The translations under genes and the position numbers were made by a program. DNA of 64,000 nucleotides, taken from Morinoia aosen. Taxonomy: Eukaryota; Arthropoda; Malacostraca; Amphipoda; Talitridae. Under the pieces are notes generated by a model that saw only the letters and a program-made list of their open reading frames with translations, was not told the origin of the DNA and ran no database searches. This document shows positions 10,801 to 22,800 of the stretch, piece after piece; the first letter of the stretch is position 1; each line of letters starts with the position of its first letter. The stretch is taken from NCBI GenBank assembly GCA_030386875.1, contig CM059572.1, positions 35,833,732-35,897,731 on the forward strand, given 5' to 3'.

Positions 10801-13800
10801 GGTTGTGATTCTAATTTCCTTTGTGTCTTGTGCACCAGACGCGCTTGTCCCCCGTGTGAGTAAACGAACGCTGTCAGGCATCGAGCTTGTTTGTATTGGT
10901 TGTGATTCTAATTTCCTTTGTGTCTTGTGCACCAGACGCTCTTGTCCCCCGTGTGAGTAAACGAACGCTGTCAGGCATCGAGCTTGTTTGTATTGGTTGT
11001 AATTCTAATTTCCTTTGTGTCTTGTGCACCAGACGCGCTTGTCCCCCGTGTGAGTAAACGAACGCTGTCAGGCATCGAGCTTGTTTGTATTGGTTGTGAT
11101 TCTAATTTCCTTTGTGTCTTGTGCATCAGACGCTCTTGTCCCCCACGTGAGTAAACGAACGCTGTCAGGCATCGAGCTTGTTTGTATTGGTTGTGATTCT
11201 AATTTCCTTTGTGTCTTGTGCACCAGACGCTCTTGTCCCCCGTGTGAGTAAACGAACGCTGTCAGGCATCGAGCTTGTTTGTATTGGTTGTGATTCTAAT
11301 TTCCTTTGTGTCTTGTGCACCAGACGCTCTTGTCCCCCACGTGAGTGAACGAACGCTGTCAGGCATCGAGCTTGTTTGTATTGGTTGTGATTCTAATTTC
11401 CTTTGTGTCTTGTGCACCAGACGCGCTTGTCCCCCACGTGAATAAACGACCACTGTCAGACCACGTGCTCGTATGGGTCGGGATTCTAATTTCCTTAGTG
11501 CCTTGTGCACCAAGCGGGCTTGTCACCCTCGTAAGTAAACGAACGCTGAGTGCGTCAGACAACAAGCTTGTATGCTTCTAATTTCCTTTTTGTCTTGTGC
11601 CTATTGGCGTTGGTTCGTGAGACGTGTTGTACTGTTGGCAGTCATGCAAGGAAGTGTATAGGAGGTTGTCCATATAATTTCCTTCGTGTCATGTGCCTCT
11701 AGTGATGATACGCGTGTCGTATTTATGCCTGCCGAACTATGTTCCTCAGTTAGTCCTGAAAAAAGTTATTTTTTTTGTGAATGAGATATTATGTGAATGC
11801 TCTTGAATGGAATATTGAAAGTATAAGAACTTCACAAATAATTCGTATGATTCTTTCGAAAATACGAGAATTTTCAGGGAATTAAATTCTTATTCCTTAC
11901 GTCGTGGTGTATCAGTTAAAAATACAGCAAACTAGTGTTCAAAAAACTTTGATGTTAGACTACACAATTCAATTTTGTGCACTGTTGATTATTATTTTAA
12001 CAGGCAATTTCCATAGGAGACAAAATTTATTTTTGAATTTGGTGTAATTATCACAGGAACCAACGAAATCCCATTTCACAATTTTCAGACTCATGTAACC
12101 ATGATACAACAGGGTCAACGAAATCCTATTTCCAATAGCGTGTGATCACATCAGGGTTCAACAAAACACCTCAACAGCTTAGAATTCTAACAGTGCCCAT
12201 CATCATCACATATCACAAAGAAGTGTAACTGTTGTGCAGTGATCATAGAGAAGCTGAACGACACGCCGGTATGTGAGGACGGTGCCCGCTGGAGGAAGGA
12301 CTGCAACTGGTGCTCCTGTCACGACGGTCGCGCTGCCTGCACGGAGAAGGCGTGCCTCTCTGAGCCTGCGCCCGGAGGTGGTAAGCGTTGTTGCTCCCAC
12401 TGCCTTTGTAAATAGCAGCGTTTTGATCTAAATCGGAAGTCGATTCTTTAATTTCTACTTCGATCTCGGGAAATGTGTGAATCTCTACCTGAATCTCGGG
12501 GAATGTGTGAATCTCTACTTGAATCTCGGGAAATGTGTGAATCTCTACCTGAATCTCGGGGAATGTGTGAATCTCTACTTGAATCTCGGGAAATGTGTGA
12601 ATCTCTACTTGAATATCGGAAAATGTGTGGATCTCTACTTGAATCTCGGAAAATGTGGGAATCTCTACTTGAATCTCGGGGAATGTGTGAACCTCTACTT
12701 GAATCTCGGGGAATGTGTGAACCTCTACTTGAATCTCGGGAAATGTACATATTAATCTCTTAGCATTATTAGTATTAAGTATTAATTTAGTATTAATTTT
12801 CTTAGCATCGGAGTCTCAGCAGGAAATTACTCGACTAAATCGAGGGTGATTTTTCGATAGTTTATACAATTTCTAGGATGATTTTTCGATAGTTTGTCGA
12901 AATACCACCCTAGAAATTGTACAAGCTATCGAAAAAACACCCAAGATTCGACGATGAAAGTTTAACCTTGGTCTACTCGTCGACGATATTTCGGTACGTT
13001 TTGATGAGAGGAGGTTGTCTCTTCACGCAGATTGACGTACCTTCTTGCGCCGTCGTCCGAGCCGCGTTTTGAAGGCCTGAAGCGCCAATTCATCTTTGGT
13101 GTGCTCACCAGTATTGCACTCATCAGTATTGGCCGGTGAAACATATTCCCACATCGTATTGAAACAACAATTTATTCGATTCTACAGTACGCACTTGAAG
13201 TAGAGTAGAACTGCACTTTTTAAATCAATTTTTACAGTAATAAAGAGAATCCACATAGTTTTAGTGTGATATCTTCGTGAGAACTCGTGTTACGATGAGC
13301 TGAAATTTTTTGGATCACGTGAAGTACATTCAAACGTTAGTTTTTTAATGATTTTAAACGTTTTTACTAGCGAATGCGCTGCCAAACATAATTGTTGAGA
13401 AGCTCACGATTGAAATACAAAATCTCCTTCTTTATGAAAAAAATAAATAAATAAATGTAAGGTAAATTATATCAGGGCCTGTTCATTTTTTTATTGCACT
13501 TAATATTTGGACGACAACTTTCTTTCCTACTATTTTAATCAGCAAAGAAATATAATAAAGCATGAAAGAATTAGCAATGCACACAATCATATATTCCCTT
13601 ATGTGAATGAAATTAAACAATCCTACACAGAAAAAAACTTTCATTTCACCACGAAGAATTTTCACTGTTCCTTTTATGGCATTTTTCTGGTACCAAAAAT
13701 TATTAGCTTGTCAATGGCAGTGAGAAGAACGAATCGTCAGACAAGGATTGATGCAGGACTGCCTGCTTACGGGCAGATGACCCGGCACCTTCTTGTAGTG

Positions 13801-16800
13801 GTACCGTTGTGATACCCAATTGCTCTTTTCCCTACCTTCGAGTTTACTTTCAATAAATTGAGATTTTGAATAGTTTTCCAAATTCCTTTAATTAGGTAAA
13901 ACTGAGCTGGGCGGTGGCTCTTGATCTTCGGATCTCATGTCCTATTGTATATTTATTTTTCTTCAATTTGGCCTACCTTCCAGGGCCTCCAAATTATTCA
14001 AGAAATTTACTGTAAATTACCTGGTCGAAGTTATTCCAAATTGATCAAATACTTTGGGATGTAAAGTAAAAACTTCGAATGGTTCTGGCAACCGCCAGAG
14101 GACAGCACGAACCCGATTTTGAGGCGAGGAGTATGCGCACGGAATGAAAAAATTATCCAAAAATGCTTACATATCCTGACAAAACAGGTTCAAACACTGA
14201 TAACAAAGTAGGTAGCGCCATTCAGTAAAAAAGAAAAACCAGAATATCAAAAACTGAACCCAATGATCGAGGCGACTCCAAAAACAGAATCTAACTGTGG
14301 CGACCATAAACTAGAGCACTGAAGGGAAAACTAAATTTAAATTATTGAAATAATTTATTTACCACTGGTGATACAGAGGTAGATATTCTTTGATAGACTC
14401 TCACTCGAAGAAGCCAGAAAATGCAATGAAACAAAAGGACGCTAAGATGCAAACAAATTACCAACAACGGACGACAGAAAAACAAAAATCGAACCTACTC
14501 TCAAAATAATCTTGGATGAAACGAAAACGCAAAACCTAGCGGGAAAAGAACGTAAATACCCAAGTTGCAGTAAAGAATCAGTAATTAATCACATACTTTC
14601 AATCCTTCAAAGATTTTCATTTCTCTACAAAATCAGACTAATTTAAAACAATTCAAAGTCTTAGAAACTAGTCGAGCCTGGAACAAAATTGGGTTCCGTC
14701 CGAGAGAAATCGGAAGGGATGCCCGCCTTTTTTTTCTTGAGGTCTTTGCCAAAAGAGTTTAACTGGTGCTCTCTGGGGGCAGAGCTGCCTTTACAAAAAG
14801 TTGGAAAAACTGCATGAAACTTATGAAATCAAAGGAGATGGAGAATACACAACACGTAAAAGTTATTAGTCAGCAACAAAAATTTGATTTCATTCTCAAA
14901 TTCACTGGAATAACTTGTAGGCAGCTGTTGAAGTAAACTTTCTCATTATCCGTCAGTAGCTATGGGAGGGAAGGTTCATCCAGTTTAATTAGGTATTCGA
15001 GAAGCGTAAAACTAGAAATATTCAGTGACGAGATGAAGACCTCATCTGTATGGAGACCAATTAGGAGACCCTTACTGGACCCAATGGTATCTGCGTTATT
15101 CTGCTCGGAAAGATAATTGTCCATTTGTGAAGTAAACCCAGCAATTAAGTTTTTATCCAGTTATCTATCAGAGTTATTAACCCTCAGTTTAACAGCAATT
15201 TTAGATATCAATTACCTCTTACCCAGACAAAACCCTACCTATGGAATTTCTTCTCAAATGAAGCCACGAGAGCCTCTTTTAGAGAGGGGTAATTCAACAA
15301 GGGGTAAAAAATAATGAAAGGAAGACAGAAGTACAACGCCGTTCAGAGCTTAATTACGAAGGAAGTTCCCCTCTCAATGCGCTATGCCTCAAAGATAGCC
15401 AAATGTCCTCTTAGAGCAGTTGAATGGCCTGACCTTTAAATGGTAATGAGGCTCGACAGAGCCAAATACTTGATGGGCTCGACGAATCCTGGTCGGAAAT
15501 GGGCTCTGAATGATTAACACTATGAAGTAAATATAAAGCAAACTTATTCAAAATAAGAGCACGATCTAAAAGAAGAAACTCAAATCACAGAAGAAAAGTT
15601 TGAGTCAGTGCACAGACGTTGTGCAGCATTTTTTCTTGAGGTTTAGGTCATCTTAATTTGGTCGGTTCAATGCGCGGAAGCGGTCAGAGCTTGGTGCGCT
15701 AAAGCCTAAACGGTAAATTTAAGTCTTATAAGAATTAATAAAAAAACTCCCCGACGTAGCAACCTTCTTCGCTCCCAATCATATGACTCCGATACAGTTC
15801 AAACCAATTATGTAGCGGAAAGAGGCCCGAGGATATTGTTCACAAATCTGTAAAATCCAATTAGGTATAAATAAATGTAACTCAGAGGTCTAAAGATCAC
15901 AGTTCAAATTTTCCCCAATTCAAAAGGGAAGCAATACATTTTAATTCCAAACCTTGATTATTCCTCAGTCCAACTCTCACAACCATGAGACTGCTCGATG
16001 TGTAAATTCGCTAAAAGTTTTAGACTTGATCTTGAAGGAAAAATCAAACTGCAAACTGGCGGCAGCGCGTCACCGCCATAAAGAAGAAATGCCAGCCTCA
16101 ATCTAACGAAATCAGTAACAGCTCAAAGCTAGGAGCTGACCAAACCACGACTCTCAAAATTTATAGAAACATAATATCAATCTTTGACTGTGGATCAATA
16201 ATCTATCACTCGGTAAGCCAAACAACTTTAAAACCCTGGAAATTAATTACATGCGAGGCCCTTCGAATCACTACCGGAGCAATTAATTCTATCCCAACAA
16301 GCAGTCCGTATGTTATATTCAATGAAATGCTCCCGACATTGGGTAAATTATCTTTCATTGTGCTCTTACTACCTAATCTGAAGCCAACTGGAAACCCCCG
16401 CTTTTAACTATACGGTAACGCCAAGCAATCAGCTACTCTTCCAAAACAGGACAATGATGCCAACTTTTCCTATCAGATTGTAAATTTTAATCGAAGAATC
16501 CAACTTGCGTGAACTCGAATAAAACCAAACTTTTCATGTACATAGACTATCAAACATCATGGGCATGGTACGACCAACTATAAATATAAAACTCGACTCC
16601 CCAGAAATGAAACTCCTGAAGCCATAATTTATCAAGAGTTTAAACGATTAACAGAAAATTACGATAAATAGGGTGCTATTTACACAGACGGCTCACGGGG
16701 AGAGAGGTACTGGCACCGCAACAGTGTGTCGTTGTGCCATTGTTCTCGCCGCAACACTCTCGAAAGAGGCCTCAATATATTCGGCTGAAATACACGCTGT

Positions 16801-19800
16801 ACACTTGGCCCTTGATATCATGAAAGATGAAAGACGCAAAATTCGTAATATACTGCGACTCTCTATGGGTTGTTACTGAACTAAATTACGGAACACACCA
16901 ACCAGTGCTAGGTCGAATACATAAAGCGCGATTCTTATGACGTCCAAATAAGCTGCAAATCAATTAACCCATGCTGGATCCATTCTCATGTTGGAATGGG
17001 CGTAACGATGTCACGAATGCAGAAGTCAAAAGCGCGTCTCAAAAACTTGAATTGATTTTAATTAGGTACCTGGATTTGAAACCTATAACACGACAACCCC
17101 TGATTAGTCAGTGGAAAACTAGATGGAAAAACTGCACTTGCAAAATGTTGGAAATACAATCATCACCACGAAAAAGGATAGATTTGGGCAAAATATCAGA
17201 CAGAAAGGAGGTAATACAGAAAACATGGAGAAAACGTCCGAAAATATACAAAGTAGGGAAGAATACAGGGCGCGATTTTTTTTAGCCACTCAATATAATT
17301 CATCTTTAAATTTCTGGTGAAGTGCTTGATGACGTTCGCATGGAAAATTCGACTAAAATTGTGTGAAAAGGAGAAATTTTAACGTCCACTAGGCTCATTC
17401 AACGTATTGTGCAAGTGAAAATGGGAACACGAAGATTCACAGCGACGTCGCGTAAGTTTTTACTTCCAAATGCAGGCTCTGAACTCTTCAGTAAGCTGCA
17501 CACCGTCTTTGTGTCTTTGTATCGTGATGTTCGTAACGCGTCCAATTCTGGCCATACCGCTTTCAGATAATCACATCTTTGCAATGGACCTAATTTCACA
17601 CAGAGATGAGTGCAGTATGGATTTAAATATCATAAATTTCAAGTGCCTGCAGTTATGCGTATTGTTTATTTGATTATTTCTCGTCAAGTTTTCCCAAAAA
17701 ACATGTGCGCGTGCAATGCAAGAAATTTTCCTAATCTAAAAACGCCTCGGAACAAAATAATAATTCCCGGGATTCCATTACAGTGACCGTCGTACTCGTC
17801 AAAGTTTAAACGCAACTGCAACACAATTCTGTCAATTAATTGCTATCAAATTGATCTCAACAATCGAGCTTGAAGCTCGGAGTATGCGCTGTAACCTCGC
17901 CTCTCTCAAGTGAAACTTCCTGTCATTTTGCAGGGTTAGGCTGACCATCCTGTCCGAATTTGCCTTTTCAATTTTAAATGTGGTTTTCCGCATCGTCTTT
18001 GTCATTGTCCGAAACGTATGAGTAATAAATTATGACGTAAAATCACTTCTCGGTCCATTGATTAAGGACTTGTTTCGCTCAACTAAAAATTTGAAAACTT
18101 GTTCTCTTTTCTAACTCTTGTGAAGTTCTTGTTGATACTGAGCGTATAATGTTACTTAAATGTTTGACATGTTCTTCGTGTTAAATATTGAATTAAAATT
18201 TTTCCAGAAGCGCTTTCCTATAGATGAAAATGGATCCCATGTAAGCACTGGATGAAAATAATTTCCAGGAAAAGTGACTACCATGTTCTCTCGCTCTAAA
18301 TGTCTGATTATTACAATAGTTTCAGCCATCAACACGGCTAAAGAGCTCAGAGGCACTTTTTTCATGAGTGCCAATCCATAAGTATGCGGCCTCAAATCCC
18401 AGCCAACTAACTCTCAACTTCCACACTAAAAACGACGCAACAATCGTTTGCGATGCAATCTTCTCAGGAAACCTGATGCGTCATTGTATGCAGGCAGGAT
18501 ACGAACCTGGGAATACCGCAGATTTCCTCAAGTGCCACTTGAATAGAATTTCCCTAATGAAACGACGCCGCAGTATTTACAGCGAAACTCCTTGCGTGAC
18601 GACGCCTGTGGGGATAATAACTCCACTCTGCTTCACTGGCCTTGTTCTCGGTAACATCGTACTCGTGTTGCATCCTTTTCAGAATCGTTCCAGAGCATAG
18701 AGCAGTGACAGTCAACGCTTGAGTTATATACATCTTATGTAAACGTCAACTTATTGGAATAGCAAATATATCCAGTTATACTTGAATAAAGAACCGCATC
18801 AGTTAGATAACTGGGACTACTTTTTCAGCCTCATAAGTTGAGGTTCTCATAGACCGTGTCCTCTAACTCAGGGGCTGACTACAAAAGCGTATTTGAAGGT
18901 TGGTGGAATTAAGCCTAAAACCATACGTTCCTATGTTCTGTGCAACTGATGGCAGTTTCTCAGTCCGAAGAATTAAGCGCTGTTTTTAATAATTCCGTAT
19001 TCTGCTCAGCTGGAAGCATGAGGTCATTTCGTACTTTATCAGTTCCCGTACTCTAATAAGCTGTGAGCCAGAGCGTCATTTGATGCAGGTAAACGCGCGT
19101 GTATACGATCTGCATTGAAGCCCGCAGTAAATGAATCATTAACGGGAAATATGCTCTTCAGTTCAGGATGGCTTGTATCGCCGGACGCAAGTAATTCAGC
19201 CTCATTATATTTATGAGTTTCCAGTCACGGACGGAAGACGATAGTTCTTCGTCATGCTTGAAAATTACAGCTAGTTGTTAAAGAAGTCGCTCCCATGGCT
19301 TGGGCGGTGACACTCGACTTACTTTCAAGTTCTGTTTGTACGCATCATTTTGTAGGAAGTCACTAATTTCTTACCCGTAGATCTCACTTTAATGCTAATT
19401 GGCCTTCGCGAAACTATGATACGGTAATGGATCTTCGGTCATATGGCAGGGGTGATAATTGTGCGATATGATGGACTAATATCACGATTCTTCAATGTTT
19501 AGAAAAAATTCACCGTTAAGAAGGTTCATTCAAGAGAATTTTTTCCATTTCATTTAAAGTTCAGAACTTCTTTCTAATGACGAAGCGAATGATTTGTTTT
19601 TGACAACTTGCCTAGAAAAGCTTCCATTTCTCGAGAGCTCTCCTGTTTTTTCCCGTGTAAGTAGGAATGAACTATTTCAGCAAGCAGTTACTTCATGTTT
19701 TCAATAACCTATAGGTTTGAATTTTTTAGGATTGTTCATCTTTTGCTGTAGGGACTAGCGTTCCTAGGGGAAGGGATACTGCCAGGTTACCTCAGCTATA

Positions 19801-22800
19801 GATGGGCCTTCAAGACTTTTATCTTTCGGGCCCAATTTGATTCTCTCACTTTTCATGCCTCATTCGATTTCTTTTCTTTTTCTCTTTTTCCTCTTCCTTT
19901 CTAACTTGTTGTTTCTATGCGCAAGGAATTCTGTGTGGGAAGGCACCTGGGCTTGTGCATAGGTGCCCTGTTTTTTTCAGTCCATACAAAATAGACCTTT
20001 CTCTTTGCTCGCTTGAGATCGGTTTTGTTATGGCTATGGCTGGGGAGTCTTAAAGTCACTAATATCCTAAGGAAAATAATCTTTCGTTCCTTTTTACGAT
20101 GTAGGTGCAACTGTAGAGATCGGCAAGGTATAAAATTCTTGTGTTACTTGATTGTGTTGTAGGGATGTACATACGAGTATACGCTTCAACTACTATGGTT
20201 TTTGTTTTCCTTCATCTCCTCAGGGGATGTAAATATTGTGTCTATGGGAATTAGCTCTCCCTCATGGAATACGTGGGGTCCCGAGCTAATTGTTTGGTGG
20301 GTCTTCCTTTTATTGAAATAGAACAGTTTTTTGTTACAGGCCATCTTTTCTCGGTTCACTGCTGTCTTGTTTTTTCAGTACTTTTGACTTTCTTCGTCAA
20401 CTTTCATGTTGTTTAGTAAATTTATTTTTAAATTTACTGCTTTTATGCACCTTGTGCATAAATTAGGTATTCTTATTCTTAAGTAACTCCATACTAAATG
20501 GTGCCTTCCTCCTCCTCATTGGAACGCCTTTTTTGCGGTTGAATTAGGCTTAAACTAACTTTTCCAACCGAATTTAATTCCTTAATTTCTTGAGTATATT
20601 CATGAAACTCAGGTGTCGCTGTAAATAGACTGCCTTCTAGCGCGTTCTTCATGCCTTCCTCCTTCCTCTCTTTAGATCGCATTTGTCGCTGCGGGTAGGG
20701 AGGCTAAAACTAACGACTAATCTAATCTAATCTAATCACGTTCTGTACAATCGTCTCCATATCTTCTTTATTAAGTCACCAGTATGTGCAAGCCTTTCAA
20801 AAGTCAAGTAAGCTATCTTAGAGACGGTATCTTTACGTTTTCTTATTTCACTTTTTCAAACTCTGATATGAATGACTATTAATGTTGCGTATCATGATGT
20901 GTCTACCAGTCAACAATCTCTTCTTAACACATTCGTAAGATCCAATATTTATATTACTTCATTAAATTTTTCGTATCAACTTAATTGATAAAAAATATTT
21001 TTCCTTGTAAGGGACAACGAGCACGAATGTCTTCTGATGAACTCAGTTCCAATTTTTCTATCGTTGAATTGACCGCTGCCGCTCGGGCCGTTTTCACAAC
21101 TCTGATACCCTATATGAACGACCCACTGTTGTCTGGCAGACCAGTGTTCTTTTTATTATTACGCCTGCACACAGCAGCCGTTACTACCATGTACTAGTCC
21201 ACCCCCTTTATTTGAAATAAAAAAGACGGCGAAATGAGAGAAAGGCCGTAAGAAATTAAAAAATATAATCTCTCGAGAGTTAATAAGGCCACGTGAACAT
21301 GGCCCGTCAAAATATACAGAGATGGAGCTTGTATCACAGATACGCTCCCCTCAGGGGGATACAACTATTGTATCTATGGGAATTAGTGCTCCCAGGGGAT
21401 CCATGTGAGGGCCCGAGCTAAAGGTTAGGTAGGCTTCTTTTTTGTTGTAATTAAATAGGTTTTTGTTTTGTTACGGACCATCATTTTTCGGTTCACTGCT
21501 GTCCTGTTTTTCAGCACCTACTACTTTCTTCTTCAACTTTTTTCTTGTTTCATGAACTTCTTTCCTAGCTCACTGTTTCTGTGCACCTTGTGCATAGATT
21601 CCACGTTCCCTCAACTCCATACTGAATGGTGCCTTCCTCTCTCCTCTCTTGGAACATCTTTGTCGTGGTTAAGGGAGGCTAAAACTTTCTTATATAAAAA
21701 TAATTATAATAATAATCACAGATACGCTCATCAGACAGTTTCGGCTGGCTTCGGACAGACCGACCGAGCGACGTACGCGGCTCTTATTATACACTACTAG
21801 TCCACCCCCCCTTTATTTGAAATAAAAAAGAGGGCGAAATGAAAGAGGGGCCGTAAGAAATTAAACAATACAATCTCTCGAGAGTTGATAAGGCCGCGTG
21901 AACACGGCCCGTCAAAATATATAAGGCTGAAGCTTGTATCATAGATACGCTCATCACACACTGCAGGCTGGCTTCGGACAGACCGACCGACGGACGGACG
22001 GACGGACGCGGCTCTTATTATAGTATAGATGATGTGGCGCTATTCTACTGAACGACGTTCCCGTCCCTTTCGTTCCAGATTTGCAGCGTAAAAATCATTT
22101 CGAGCGTCTTTTGATTCGGACACGGAAAATGTTGCGTTGATTTATTGATGTGGTATTTAGTATGATTTTGCAGCCATAAAGTTGGTAATTTATGCGCGTT
22201 CTCTTTATTTACTATTAAAAAATAGCATTAATACCATAAAGTAATTTTGAAAGACGTAATCAGTGTGAGTAGGTGATAAATCAGCAGAAGTACGCCCAAA
22301 GTCAGGCATTTTTCTAAGTCGTTCCACATGAGGTAATGTCTCTTCAATCGTCTGTAAATATATCAGGTTTCAGAAGAAATTTGGCTTGCAACTTCTCACA
22401 GAGGTATGACGATTGGTTTAAAATTTCTCCCGATAGTCTGCCAATCATTCTAAATATTTTCCTGGTAATTTGTTAGATGCTTTGTGTACATTCTTTCCCA
22501 ACACATCCGTCAAGTATTGTATTCTTTGTCGTCCGCTGGTACCCTCCATCTATTCCTTCTGTCTGCAATTACACAGATTTTACTATTTCAAATGTATATG
22601 TGCGTTGTTAGCTTTGAGCATTCTCCGTTTTTAAAAAATTGAATATTTACAACTTATTTCAAGTTGAAATTCACTTGGTGTTTAAATTTCTGTTTTTCTG
22701 TAATTCATTCACAATCTTCTCCTTTCCGTCATTATCAATTATTTTATACTAATCGGTCAACCCGTGATTGTTGCATGGCGATTACTAGCTTTTATTATCT

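Noticed and set aside
9680-11581. Many overlapping open frames of 65-138 codons
   Set aside because: They reflect the 97-bp array in intron 3; peptides repeat with the unit and shift frame between units.
12448-12763. Three periodic open frames of about 100 codons
   Set aside because: By-products of the 30-bp minisatellite in intron 4.
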